DNA of 64,000 nt from Edolisoma coerulescens (taxonomy: Eukaryota; Chordata; Aves; Passeriformes; Campephagidae): the NCBI GenBank assembly GCA_013397115.1, contig VWZW01001231.1, positions 186,001 to 250,000 of the forward strand. The letters are read 5' to 3'. A program made the translations under genes and the position numbers. Positions 13,930 to 26,232 of this stretch are shown here, in pieces. Under the pieces are notes generated by a model. That model had not been told where the DNA came from and searched no databases. It was given only the letters and a program-made list of their open reading frames with translations. The first letter of the stretch is position 1. Each line of letters begins with the position of its first letter.

Positions 13930-14520
13930 TCCTTTTTTCCTTCCCTTTCCCAAAGGGCTCTCCAAACCAGTGTCCTCAACAGGCCAAAGTCCACCCTCTC
14001 AAAGTCCAAAGTAGAGGTTTTGTTGATCACCTTCCTTACTTCACCAAGAATCAAAAACTACCTCTGACTACCACATCTCCCACCAGCCCTCCTCTGTTCA
14101 TAAACAGAAAGTCCAGCTGGGCACTGCCCTGGTAGGCTCACTTACCAGCTGAGACAGGAATTTATCTTCTACACACTCCAGAAACCTCCTAGACTGTGTC
14201 CTCTCCAGTGTGCTGAGTTTCCAGCAGACATCCAACAAGATAAAGTCTCCCACAAGCCCAAAACATCATAAAACATCAGCTAGTCACTTACAGCATAATT
14301 TATCTACCTCTTCATCCTGGTTGTGTGGTCTGTGACAGACCCCCACCAGGATGTTGGCCTTCTCCTTGATTCTTACATAAAGCAAGGCACTCAACCTTAT
14401 CATCACTGTCCTTGTGCACTCTACAGTCAAAACACTCCCCAATGTACAGAGCCACCCCATTGACTCTCCTTCCTCACCAATTCCATCTGAAGATCTTACA
14501 ACCATCCAAAATCATACTAA
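13930..14520 (-). pseudogene. CR1 apurinic-type endonuclease remnant
   Basis: Two minus-strand pieces are recognisable. At 14505-14284 the frame gives DG-GEEGE, LYVRIKEKANILVGVCHRPHNQDEEVDKL, which is the characteristic 'GVCYRPPNQDEEVD' part of the CR1 exonuclease/endonuclease domain. At 14054-13960 the frame gives ILGEVRKVINKTSTLDFERVDFGLLRTLV, the region downstream of that domain. Between them the DNA still aligns by eye to the CR1 consensus ('ccagctgggcactgccct', 'ctccagaaacctcctagact'), but frames are broken. In a live element this domain nicks target DNA for target-primed reverse transcription. Here it is fragmented and missing residues. Confidence 0.88.
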
Positions 14521-14530
14521 CAAGTCCTGC

Positions 14531-17500
14531 CTGGAAATTCTCCACCGAGACAGTCCCATCTAGTACATAATACAGACTGTAAGAAAACACATTAGCCTTA
14601 AACCACATACAAAACAAGAAAAGTTTGTGCAAGAAGCTCATGTTAAGCCTAGAAATCACTTCTGTAGCCTAGACAAAACCTGTGTCATGGGATGTCCAAA
14701 AGAAATGAGAGAGAAGAGAACACAAAGAGGGACTATTTCTGTCTAGCACTGTGGCCCACAACCCAGGCACGGAGGAAGCAAAACCCATAGGGATCACTGC
14801 AGAGCCACTTCCAATGCAGCCAGGGCATCTCTGACCTGTACTCAACAACTCAGCAGCCTGATGCACCACAGCTGGTATTTTTGAGTGGCTCCTCTGAGTG
14901 AGAGGCCCAGAGAAGAAGCAATAGGGCTGTACAGTATCCAAATTCCTGCATCAGGACTGCATTATCAGAGAAGCAGCTGAGCTAATTCCACCAACAGACT
15001 CTGTTCCCTGATGAGCACCAACACGTGAGAAAAGCAGTCTGAATTCTGCCTGCGGATGACTTTCACTTTGTGGCCTCACTAAAGTGCTAAACTGAAATAG
15101 CAAAACAGATGATCCCCCTGGACACATTCACCTGAGGGCTCAGGGACCTGCAGAAGCAAACACAGATTTCACTCTGGGACCTTAAACCTGCAGTGCTCCA
15201 AAGACACATTTATCTCAGGTTTTTTCTGCCCTCCCATGGGCAAGAAGAGAGGAAAAATGACACTAAGAGATATTTAAACTAACAATATCACTTAAGAAAT
15301 AAGACCATCTTTAAATTTTCTGTCTCAAGTGTAAGATTTCTGACAAGAATTTTTCCATTTTCTTTCTGTCTTTCTACACATGTCCTTTACACATAGGGAA
15401 AACAAGCAGATCTATCCTTAACCACCCAGCAAGCATTCACTGTTACACATTTCAAAGAACCTGAAGTTTCTTCCTTCAAATTCAGTAGGGGCAAGAAAAA
15501 GGGAAAAACCCATAGTACTGTCATGACTTACCTCAGGTACATCATGTGTTCAGAATAACAAACTTTTATATATAACAGAACAAGTTTTTAACAGTGATAA
15601 AAAGCATAAAAATAAGCACTTTTCACACTGTCATGTGCACAGGTATTAAAGTGATAATGAAAAGCTATTTAAAGTATGGCAGAACTGGCACTCCACCAGA
15701 ATAGACAGAAGCTCCCTGTTAAGACAAGGAGTTTTACAAATGCAGTCTACCTGCTATTTTTTCAGTGCTGCTTTATCTTCAGGAAGAATAAAGCTTACTA
15801 GAAAGCTTAATAAATACACCAATTATCACATGGGAGATACTCTAGAGTAAAATCCAAGCAGATGGTCTTATGAAATTTCTGATCACGTCCACATCACGCT
15901 TAGAAATAAGCGCATCGGCTTCCATTGCAAGCTAGATTAAAAGCACCACCTACAATATGAAGTAGAGCTCTTTATGACTAGCTTGATACATTTTAAAGTT
16001 AATTTGCATCCAGGTATAGTTTTACTCTTGTGCCAACCATCCCACCTGTCCTGGAACCCCAGGACTCTGAATGAAAAGCAGAGCAGGAGCCTACATTTCC
16101 AGATGCTCCTGGCTGGCAGAGTGACACTTCATGCAAGTCAGAGCAGCCTTTTGAGAGCTGGGGCTGGCCCAAGGGTTTATAGCTGAAGTTATCAGACAAC
16201 ACGTCTTGTTAAAAGTACATGACAAGAGCATTTGGCAAAGCCACATTTGCTGCCTTCATAAACTTACTCCTGCATCTGGATCTGCAGGATCACATTACCA
16301 GCTGACTCTCCATGCTCTCAGCAGAACAAAAGCTGTCTCAAGGGTCTCAGCACCAAAGCAAAACAGATGCTAGGAAGTCTTGTCAAGCAAATGGAGCTGG
16401 GACCAAGCTAGACAACATAATCTGAGTGACACCATATACTATTTTTTTCTCATATTATCTGCTACCTGTAATTATAAAAGTAAAAATAGCTTAAAAACAC
16501 CCTATACTTCCACTTAAAAAGGAGATTTCTGGATCTCATAGTTTAAGGGAAAAAAAAATACAAAAGCATAAATTGAATATATCCTAAAGGACCAGAAATC
16601 TAAAAAACAGCAACCAAACAACAAAAAACAACCACCAAAATAATTTTTAAAAAGCCCCAGCACACACAAAACCAGCAACCAAAAAAAAAAAAGAAAAACC
16701 AAACAAACCAAAACCCCCTCCAACCTTGCTATTCTTTCAACAGCCCGGAAATTTTTACTCAGCCATGTGATTTCTGCTTTTCTTTTGCCACAAATCACAC
16801 TCCCCAGACATGGTCAGTCTTCATTGCCTCTGCATAGGTTTTCTGTGTAGAAAAACAGCTTACCTAGCATTTTGTTTTTCCACATACAAACAAAATGAGA
16901 CCTTCAGTCGACTGCACTCCTTTAAAGGCAGCAGCCTAGGTAACAAATAATTCATGTGCTGAAAGCACTTGCACCACCCCTACAGGCAGCCTATCATCTT
17001 AAGAGATCGTTTTGAATTATCCTTAAGGTTTCCACGGTGGTTAAGTTTGACCTGTAGTTTAAAAAAATCACATCTATTAAGCAACCAATTTCTGCTAGTT
17101 CATTTCATCCTCATTCCTGTCATTTTAGCCCTATTTCCTTTCTCTCAGGCATACACATTATGCCAACATACATAATTATTATTAACTGGGTACTATTTTC
17201 TGGGTTTCTACCTTAAAGGGAGGTATAAAGGGACAAGGTTGTCACTATAATTCAGTTCCAAACTCCAACCTGTCAAATTTCTGAGTGCTACCACTGCACC
17301 TTGAAGGTGCATTGGCACAGTGACTGCAGTTGTCTTTGACAATGTAAAGAAGAAAAATGATACCTTAAAGGGGCAGCATTTTCATTTTCAAGTTTAAATG
17401 ACATTATTTCATCTTAATTGGTATACAAAAATTTGTAGACTGGAGTTTCCAGGTTATAGAGTGTCAAATTTCTTTTTTTCCTCAATAGTCATTTGCATTG

Positions 17501-18099
17501 TGATGAAAATTCTCTTACTCCTGAAGCTTTAGATTATCCTGCAACCAGAAGAATGTGACTGTGAAAATTGATTCAAAGTGAGCATGATCTTTTGTACAGC
17601 TACACAGCCACTCTTTATTAATGTTTTGCCATGAGTTTTACCATTCTAACTTCCTTTTTAATGCTTTTTCTGTAGAATTGAGGCAAAAAATATACTCTCT
17701 TATGAAATCTCTTTGAAAATATGTTGTGTTTTTCAACTGCTTTGCAATGCATAGTATTCCTGATTTATGAGTCTCATTGCAAATCAGAACATTACTGTCA
17801 CATAAAGTTGGATAACTACATCTGTAATTACACAAAGAAAAAAAAGCCATCACAGCACTAACAAAGAGCAGCAAACTTACAGTAATGAACCACATAAGCC
17901 TTCTCTATCAGCACTAGGTACAGATTAAAATGAAATGCCGCTGCAATAGCCCACCAAAGAGCATACAGGTATTTTCAGTGATTCCTCAGGGGGAAAAAAT
18001 ACAGTGAAGGCAGGGTGGGTTGGGGAAGAATGGTAGGAGGTAGCTTAAGAAACCTATCCGGCCAGATTTGTACTCTACCTTTCACGAGCATTCACTAAC
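14531..18099. other. AT-rich non-coding stretch without a recognisable gene
   Basis: No frame shows a known family. An A- and C-rich, low-complexity part lies at 16540-16725 (A-runs and 'aaacaaacc' words), and it explains the hydrophobic open frame on its minus strand. The rest is ordinary AT-rich DNA. Confidence 0.7.
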
Positions 18100-18570
18100 T
18101 CTCCCCACACCAGCTGGAGCGGCTGCTACACACGCCGTGCCCGGGCACGGCGCTGGAGCTCTGGGCTAGAGCGGAGTCCGCCAGGCCTCGGGGGGCTCGG
18201 TGCGAGCACATCCGCGCACGAAACGGCGTTGAGTTACAGCAGCAAGAGCAACTTCCAGTTCATAAACACGGACTACGAGAGCGCATTAGTTATTAGATAG
18301 TAATAATGACACAGAGAAACCTTTCTGCCTCCGACCAGAGAGACACGCTTACCTGCAGCCCCAGCTGCCCACCTTCAAAAGGCTGGTCACGGACAACGAA
18401 CGCAGAATTTGTGCTGGCGGTCTCCTGACACACCTTTCTAAAGAGGTGCCCTCCCTCTACTGCAATAGCAGATAGCTCAGACGCACCACACAAGCTCCAG
18501 ACAGAGTGACCTGGCTGCCAAGCTCCTCCGTTCTTGGTGCTGAGCGACCAACGCGGGCATCACGATCTTA
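18100..18570. promoter_or_regulatory. Small GC-rich, CpG-containing patch (possible secondary promoter)
   Basis: This patch stands out from its AT-rich surroundings. It is rich in CpG (for example 'gcgcacgaaacggcg', 'gcccgggcacggcg', 'gaacgcagaa', 'caacgcgggc') over about 450 bases. It contains a 20-bp perfect palindrome and, on the minus strand, a strong 5' splice site at 18353. Together these suggest an alternative promoter and first exon, but no TATA box or start codon context decides it. It could also be an old CpG-rich repeat that I fail to recognise. Confidence 0.4.
18133..18152. repeat. 20-bp perfect palindrome in the GC-rich patch
   Basis: The half-site is CGCCGTGCCC and it is followed immediately by its exact reverse complement, with no spacer. 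It contains four CpG positions and a CCCGGG core. Such a sequence could bind a dimeric factor or form a hairpin. Confidence 0.95.
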
Positions 18571-18600
18571 TCCATTATTGAGAGCAATGAATGCCACCCT
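18353..18600 (-). other. Candidate alternative first exon (untranslated or lncRNA) ending in a strong donor
   Basis: On the minus strand the sequence reads CTGCAG/GTAAGCG, so a transcript would have its last exon base at 18353. The frame running into the donor is open for at least 70 codons upstream, but it has no ATG. The only nearby ATG reading (from about 18575) closes after 32 codons. If this is an exon it is therefore 5' untranslated or part of a non-coding RNA. The upstream boundary is a guess. The strand agrees with the candidate first exon in the CpG island at 61870. No protein family is recognisable. Confidence 0.3.
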
Positions 18601-18900
18601 ACCGCTCCCTCAGCTCCCTCGGGTTGGCTGAGAAGCTTCCAGGTGGCCCCAGTCAGACTAACAAAAGCAGCAGCAATTAGCAGCTAATTCCTGCACATGG
18701 CATGTAAGACAGGGCGTTCCTTATGTCCATTAATGCCAGGCTGGGAGTGAGGTGGGGAACAGGGAGAAGAAATTACAGCAGTAGTTTGGATTAATGAGAC
18801 AACACACATCCTGCAACTTAATGGGAAGAGTAACAAGGTTCAATTAGAGAGAAGTCTGAGCCTCATTACCACCACCAGTTGTCGCTTACCACACTGGTTC
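18571..18900. promoter_or_regulatory. Homeodomain-site-rich flank of the GC patch
   Basis: This stretch holds AATTAGC-A-GCTAATT at 18675-18689, a perfect inverted repeat around one base with two TAAT/ATTA cores. More TAAT cores follow ('ccattaatgcc', 'ggattaatgag'). Such clustering is typical of enhancers bound by homeodomain proteins. No experimental support is available from sequence. Confidence 0.3.
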
Positions 18901-21189
18901 AAACAACCTATGCAGCAAGAGGCAAAGGAAAAAATGGATAAATAGGAACAGGAAACTTTCTTAAAATACTTTTCACACTGGAGGTCATCATTCTGGCAAG
19001 TTTTATGTTTCAGGAAGAAACATAAATACAGGCATCACCGTTGTGAAAGGGTTGATATGAGAACAAACCCAAAGTCAGGCATATTTTCTTTCTGCCTTCT
19101 TCCACCCAGGAGCCACCTACTTGCATTCTGATCTACAAGTGACAGTATTAAACCAGTCTTCAACAGTTAATCAAGACTGACAGCTTCTGCACGCAAATAT
19201 TAACAAAGCAAATGGGGGCACTCCTACTGAAGGCCAGATGAGCTTACCTTCCTTGGTAAACCAAAACGGCCTTCTGCAGCTCCTTGATCATGAAAGTTTT
19301 CTGATTTAAAATTTTGAGACCTGACACCATACTCTCCTCCCAACCAGATGACAATTTAGCCCAGTATTATGATTCCAATAGTGACCCTCATTCTCATCTC
19401 ATTTGTCTGGAGAGTCATCTGGAGTTTTAAGTCTATTTTATTTCCCTCCAGATTAATCTTTTTCATTTTGTTTTCTTCACACAATTAGGGACAGCTTTAA
19501 GGGTGTAGGGTTCTGGGGTTTTTTTGTGATAGACCTCTACACCAGATGCCTGAAAAAGGCAAATAGAGAAATTCTCCTTTAGCAGCTCCTGGCAAGAGTT
19601 TAATGACGTTTTGAGATCGAGGCTGCATCCAGCCCATATTGTATAGTAATAACCAATGCATCTTTCTCTCAGCATAAGGGATTTAATCAGTTTCTCTGGC
19701 ACTAACCAAGCAGTTCTGCCTTCTCTTAATAAGGCAATTTAATTCTTTTTAAAGTATATATAGTAAAGAAAGATGACCAGAATGACTGGTTAAGATGCAG
19801 GGCTGAGATTCAGAAAATCGGATTTCTTCTCTTTGTTCTCTCCAAAAGAAGGGGGAAGGTTTTATAAAAATCAGGCATTTGACTCACTTTTGCAGAAGGA
19901 AGATTTCCTGTTTAATTTCACTGAGATTCAATTCACCTTTAAATAATAAAGCTTCTTTTTCAGTCCTTATTTAAATTGTAAGACTCTAAGAGCAAGGCTC
20001 ATCTTTACTGTGCATTCAGTATTCTAGTTTATGGAGGCCAGTCTTGGTGGCTACAATTTATAACAGCACTATCGATATTTAAAGTCTTGGAAGATCCAAA
20101 ATAAGCAGTCTACAGCTCTTCAGAAAATATTTTATACCTCCAAGGTGGAAATTTTTTTATAAAATCCAGGAAGTCAGAGAAACAAATGCCAATAAAAATT
20201 GTATGGAGCCTCACTCCCTTAGACAAGTGAACTTCCCAGCTTCAGCAGGTAATGTAAAGCAAGGAACGAGGACTGATATTTGCTGTTTGATGAGTTCAGT
20301 TCATACATGAGGCTATCACCTTTCTTCTCCGCATCCCATACCTTGATAGTAAAGTCACTCCCCCACCTGCATTTGGTGTAGCAAGGAGGAGGTTACAAGT
20401 CTGCCTAAAGATCAGATCTAATGCAGAGCTTCTGTTTAGGTTGGTTTGCCTTCCATAGACTTGGCCTACAATCACTAGGGACGGAGAAGAAGCAGGACTA
20501 TCCTTGGCTGGCAGCCTGCAGTTTCACGGGGCTAAGTGTAGCATGAACCTACAGTCCTCAGCAGCCACCCTCATCATCACAGCTGCCAAATACAGAAGTC
20601 CTCCACTATCTTCATTCCCCTTGGCCATTACTTGCCCTCCCTACACGATCTTCCCATTTTTAGCCACTTACTCAACACAGACTTCTGATGAATCAGATCA
20701 GATCAGAGAATGGGGCTTTTTTCCCAAGCTGGTTCATGAAGCTGACACACAACCACTGGTGCTAGCAAAGGAAGGCAGCTGGTAGGGACAGAAATAAACA
20801 GGGAAATATTACAAATTTTAATTTCTTTTAGTGCTTGGTGTGAGGCAAATCTGTTGTCAAGTGTGTTCAGACAACATCTCAAGTTCAAGTAATTTTGGGG
20901 TTTTATAAAAAGAAAAATGAAGAAATTGCTAATATCAGGTTATAATTTTTAGATCTTCAAGAAGTGCCCAAGTGCTATAAGGAATACATAATTTAACCTC
21001 TCTGCATTTGGGTATGTTGTTTCAACAGTTCATCAGCAGCAGGAAACACCTATTAATGTTATAGTGAAATATGATACAAATGATATAAAACCCACCTGAT
21101 TACTTCACAAGGCTTGTTTATAACAATTTGGAGAGATTGAAACGCCTACTTGAGTTCACATATTACCATTTGATCATATCTTGTACATT

Positions 21190-21272
21190 TGTGTGGCAGC
21201 TGCTAACCACAATCCTTTCCAAGATAAATTATCAATTTCTGCTATTCACACAATATTTCTGTGTTGTAATTT
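21190..21272 (+). repeat. Diverged local repeat, copy 1
   Basis: The stretch from 'tgtgtggcag' through 'atcaatttctgct', 'ttcacacaat', 'tctgtgtt' and 'taattt' matches 21703-21783 in the same orientation over about 80 bases, with scattered substitutions and short indels. The repeat family is unknown to me. It may be an old local duplication or two copies of a degraded interspersed repeat. Confidence 0.75.
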
Positions 21273-21356
21273 TTCGTATACTTTTGATTTCAAGAACCAG
21301 GTGTTGCCCTACAAAGAAAAAAACCCAGCCTGGATAAGATGAAAACCTCTCCACTT

Positions 21357-21378
21357 ACCAGAAAAATACCAGAAAAAT
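21357..21378 (+). repeat. 11-bp perfect tandem duplication
   Basis: The unit ACCAGAAAAAT occurs twice head to tail. It looks like a replication-slippage product and no function is suggested. Confidence 0.9.
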
Positions 21379-21702
21379 CTCTGTCAGATCCCACCTTTGC
21401 TGTGGGATCCAGAACTATTTGAGCAGGGAGACTGTTAAGTAGGTTTTAGTTTTTTGAGTCTGCAATGTCCAGCCAGTCAGAAGTCACTATATTTGAGATA
21501 TGCTCATTTGAAATACTTCATCAAATATGGTGCACAAAGGGCATATTCAAAATGGGTTTATATGACCTTACCTTGCACTACCTCTTCAACCTTTGCATGC
21601 CTTTAAGATGAATATTCAAAAATGGAGAAACACTAAGAACAGATACAAAGCTTTGAAAAGCTTCATTTCTAGTCAACAAATTAATGGAGTTTTAGACTAA
21701 AA

Positions 21703-21783
21703 TGTGTGGTGGCTTCTCACTGCTATCCTTTCCCAGAAAAATTAGCAATTTCTGCTCTTCACACAATTCTGTGTTCTAATTTG
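21703..21783 (+). repeat. Diverged local repeat, copy 2
   Basis: This is the second copy of the sequence at 21190-21272, in the same orientation and about 510 bases downstream. Shared words include 'atcctttcc', 'caatttctgct', 'ttcacacaat', 'tctgtgtt' and 'taattt'. Confidence 0.75.
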
Positions 21784-23574
21784 CTCATGAAAGATGTTAA
21801 AAGTTTATAGAGAAAAAAAATTAGAAAGGATTGATTCCAGGTAGTGATCAAAAAGTCTTGTATAGTCTACATTTAATAGAGATAGATAGTATACATTTAG
21901 CAAAAATATGAAAAAACAGATGATAGAAGTGTATACAGTCTCTGATTTAAGACTTCCTCACACCTTGAGAAATAGTACTCAGGACTAATTGAACACATTG
22001 AGGAGGTGAAGAGATGCAACATTTTTTTTCCCTATGTTCTAAACAATTCATTATCCACATCCTCAGTCCAATAAACCCAACGTGTCTGAGTCAGAGTATC
22101 TACCATTAGAAATCTCAGTTTCAGGGTGCCAGAAGAGTCCCTGAGAAAGCTTGCTGGAGAAAGCTGTTGCTAAACTAGCCATCACATACATTTTAATTTA
22201 GTAATGAGTAAAGGTATTCATCTTTTCTTTTTGAAATTTTGATCTTATTGCAACAGTATTATTTTCTGTAATTAACATGAAAGCCAATTTCATTTGGCAG
22301 GGAAGATGTTTCCTTGCCTGCCTAATCATAGTTTACTTGCCCATAGAAATTTGGAGTGCCATAAATTCACAATATTTCTGAATTTTAAAAAAATTAGAAT
22401 TTGACTGGCAGCCATAGGTAGTCAGTATGTTTACTTAAAACTTAAATATTAATAGAGATCTGGGTAAAAGAAATCTTCAATTATTCCTGTTAAAATTAGA
22501 ATTAAATTAAATTGAAATATTCTCCTGTGCCTCCGTCTCTTTCCAGTAGTGCAAGTTTGATTTAAATAGTTTTCATGATTGTTTTATTATTTCATTCTTG
22601 CTATCAAAAAATTAGAAACCTCATAAAACCCAGAGTAGATGGAATGAATAGATAACAAGATCTTTTGATCTGGAGACTGATATCACCTCCTTTATGTACA
22701 ATAATAAAACCTTATTTCAACATGAATGTGACAAATCACACAGCTCTTAACACTTAGTGGTTTAATTCTAGAGGCTTTCCTATAGTCTGAGAAGAAAAGC
22801 ACTTTTTTTTTTTCAAATTGAGGAATTAATTGACAAATACTACCATGGGGGAAAAAAACCTACAAAAAAACCGGCAAAGACAAGGGAGGGTGGTGAAGAG
22901 AGAATATGTTTAACTTCCATATTCTCATCTCCTGTCATTGAAATTAGGATCACAGCTATACAAAAATCTAAGTAGTGAATCCCTCTGTATATGAAAATCC
23001 TCTGCTATTACCACTTCTCTAACATTTCAACACATAAGTTTTCCAAATACCATTCTCTGCTACAATCTCTTGCCCTTTGCACCTCTGCCCTCTCAACTTA
23101 TTGCAAACCATCCTGTCACACTCTCAGCTCCATTTGTTCATAAAAAAGCAATTTTCCCACTGTGTCCAGTCCCTTACACAGCCAAAGCCCTGGGCATTGT
23201 GCTTACCTTCTGGAAAACCCAGCTCAGATTCTGCTCCACCAGACTGGGAGCAACCTGTCTCCCTTTGTGAAGAGCTGCACACTGGCACACAATCTTGTAA
23301 AGAGGAGAAAAACTTTCCCGCCTGAAAGTACCTGCAGTGAGCAGGCTATTTTCACAGATCACGTGGAGTATATAAAAGGACAAGAAGCTGTCTAAAGTTT
23401 TGATGTACTTCTTCCAAATCTGTCTATGTGAAAGTAAGGAGCGAACAGCAAGACTCATTTTTAATTAGTCCCAGCGAGTCATTAAATTGTTGCTTATTTT
23501 GCAGGCTGCAAGATGGATAATAGAGTTCTTGCATTACAATCTGATATAAAAACAGGAAAGTAAACTTATTCAAA

Positions 23575-23850
23575 CACACACAAATCCAGACATATTGCTA
23601 GTAAAATGTTTATTGATGTTATGCAATATATTCCAAGCACATCTCAAATATTCATTAAGAAAAAAAGATGAACACAGCAAATAAACATTTTTCCAATTAA
23701 GTGAAAGCTCTTTAAAAGTTTAGGCTGTATTCATTAAAATTGGATTCCATTCTGATGTTAACTGAAAGCAACTTTGTGGGGTTTCACATTTATCTTTTTT
23801 CAGTAATTTGCATATAGAATCCAGTCATTTGCAAATCAAAGTAAATTTTT
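23575..23850. promoter_or_regulatory. Candidate conserved element with POU octamer sites
   Basis: A perfect octamer ATTTGCAT lies at 23806-23813, and 14 bases further on lies the palindrome ATTTGCAAAT (23827-23836) followed by CAAAG, a Sox-like core. The flanking DNA is AT-rich with many TTTATT/TTAAG words. This arrangement resembles POU/Sox-bound enhancers, but the call is inference from motifs. Confidence 0.25.
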
Positions 23851-26232
23851 TTGCTGCCTGCACTGCAAATTCAACATGGACTCTTAACACAAATGCTTCC
23901 CAGGACTGTCTCTTGCATAGTACTCTTCCATGTCCTCCAAATGCATCAGAAGAGCGAGAGCTGCTGTTCCCAGTCCCCCTGCACACACCATCCTCACTCT
24001 CCTCAGCATAACACGTGGTTCCCTCCTCAGCTGTAGAGATGGGAGCAGTCTGGGGCTCTTCCTCAAGTACACATACAAAGAGTTATTATTTATATTTGCT
24101 GCTGTTTGGAGAAGGAGATGGGAATACTTGCAGGAAGGGGTCTGACCCATTTCTGCAAAGCAGTGCCAGAGCAATGCACGGTCTCTCTGTGCCCACCTCT
24201 GCGCCCTGCTTGGACACTGCTCCAAGGCTCACTCGTCAGGGGGACCGAGCTGACCTCAGCAGAGGCAGCTGAAATCAGGTGACTTGGGTGAGCAGTGTAG
24301 GGGCCCACCAGGTAAGGTCTCCCCAACTCCTCTGGCCACCTCCTCCCTCATCACTGTCTGCTCAATGAGAGCAAGCACTGTGTGTGAACATCAAAACGTC
24401 ACAAAACCACTTCATGCAGGAAACCTCTGAGTCTTCTGCCATTTCCATGGATTAAATAGGCTTATAGTGTCAAAAAGCACAGCCACTGCAAGAAAAGGAT
24501 AAATGGTGAAGTCATGAGAATGGGAGAGGACAGAACAGGAGCATGGCTCTCACTCCAGGCAGCAGCAACACATCAGAGGGGCTCAGCAGCCTGAGAAAGA
24601 GCATTCTGACTGCTGTAATGAACTGGGACTTATTATAGTGGCAGTGAGAGGTGGAAGGTAACTACACAGAAAAATCACATTGCTTCAGTGAGGCACTGAA
24701 ACATGGACTTTTCACGTTAAATTTGTGTGGAAAGGGATGCCAGTATATGTAAAAAGACTTCAGTATAACACATGAGGAGGGAAGCACAGAGCCAGTCTTT
24801 GAAGCCTGCTGCTTCACTGCTGTGCTGGTGCTGTGGCGCAATCTTCCTTTCCTCCATGGACATGGGCAAATACAGTTCGGCACTCTGGGGGGGTCAATGT
24901 GCAAGGCAAGGTGATACCCTTCCCTCACAGCTATTTTCCTGTCTATAACCACACAGATCTAGTTCATCTTCGTCAAATATGATTGGGGGAAAAGTGAAAG
25001 TGCATTTTGTCTCCCCTGCCCCTGTGAAATGAGCATTGCTGGAATTCACATGAGTTGCATCTTCACTACCTACTACTTGCATCAATTTTAATTCATTTTT
25101 TGAAAGCTATTTCTTGCACAAACTGCATGAATGACAAGATAGAAACGAATGGCTGCACCCTACCTTGCAAGGGCAGGTTATTTCATCAACTCGCTCCATT
25201 GGTGTGATTAACAAACAATCCACCAAACTTCACCAATTTCATCTCAGTATTTTGCCTGAAGATACTGTGAATGAGGTACTATATCTACCTTGAACTTGCT
25301 GTAATTTTAAACTGCTCCACTTTATCACAGCTCTTCATCTGAATGACTGGTGCCAGGACCTTGCCACTGTAAAATTAATAACATATTGACACTTCCAGCC
25401 CCTCAGTTTATCTTTGAAGTTTGAAAGCAATATCAAGGAATACATTATTTTACTTGGAAGTGATGACAATTTGTATAAGACCACAATTCTCCAAATGTAA
25501 ACAAAACAGAAAGCACACGTTTTGGCAGTAACAAATAAATCAAATTTGAATTGGAAAGCATTGAAGGCTAGATATTTCTGGCCTATCTACAAGGACTCCA
25601 GGGCACAGAGGAAGAATGTTAAACGGTCTCTTTCCTTCGTAATTAAAATCACTGGGGGTAGACTGCTCTCTCCTAAGGCTGGATAGATAGGGTCATGGGT
25701 CCAACTCCCTCTTGGAAAAATCTAGCTGTGATCATGTGTAGCATGATGCTTCTCTCTTGCGCCAGGGATGGCTCCTTTCTCCCTCCATGTGCCCCTGCAT
25801 CCCATGAGGGGTGAGCACCACTTGTAGGAAGCAGAGTCCCAGAGTAAGACCACAGGGAAACACAAGCAAGATTTACAGGTAGCAGCTGTGAACTTCACAG
25901 GGTGCCTGCTGCCACTCAGTGACTGCAAAGTACAGACCACATGTGCAATTCCTCCCTTGCCACTGCCCTCAGTGGGCTTCCCCTTGCCAAATGTTTCTTC
26001 TGACTGTTCTCATTGTAGAAATGAATGTGGGTTTTCACCTGGGTTTAATCCAGGACATTCTACTGCCCACACACAGTCTTCTGAGCTTGAGTGCATGATG
26101 CTGCATGTCTGAGTCGCCTGCACAGCTTTGGATATCCCTTAAAGGTGGGACCTCAATCAGCTGGTCAAGCTTCCCTTTCTTCAGTGAAGCTGCAGGGTGA
26201 AGCCATCTGAAAGCATTCAACCCTCTGGTGTT

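Larger units (their letters stand above)
13352..14530 (-). repeat. CR1 retrotransposon, internally deleted copy
   Basis: Read on the minus strand, the element runs from a degraded endonuclease region (about 14520 down to 13930) to a short reverse transcriptase piece (13886-13680). It then jumps straight to the CR1 end with the GLFSQATSSRTRGN and WTSGRI-F blocks (13680-13400) and the 3' untranslated region ending near 13352 at 'attattctataatcttgat'. The jump removes most of the reverse transcriptase core, so this is a deletion derivative and not just a 5'-truncated copy. It cannot be active. Its length is far below the roughly 4.5 kb of full CR1 elements. Confidence 0.93.
18901..26232. other. 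AT-rich non-coding stretch without a recognisable gene
   Basis: No open frame shows a known domain. The densest cluster of frames (23884-24326) lies on both strands in a mildly GC-richer patch and looks like chance. Noted inside: a diverged repeat pair (21190 and 21703), an 11-bp tandem duplication (21357-21378), an AT-rich block at 22180-22560, and a POU-site cluster at 23575-23850. Confidence 0.65.

Noticed and set aside
18293..18493. 66-codon minus-strand frame crossing the donor at 18353
   Set aside because: It starts with TTG and has no ATG upstream before a stop, so it is not credible as a vertebrate coding first exon.
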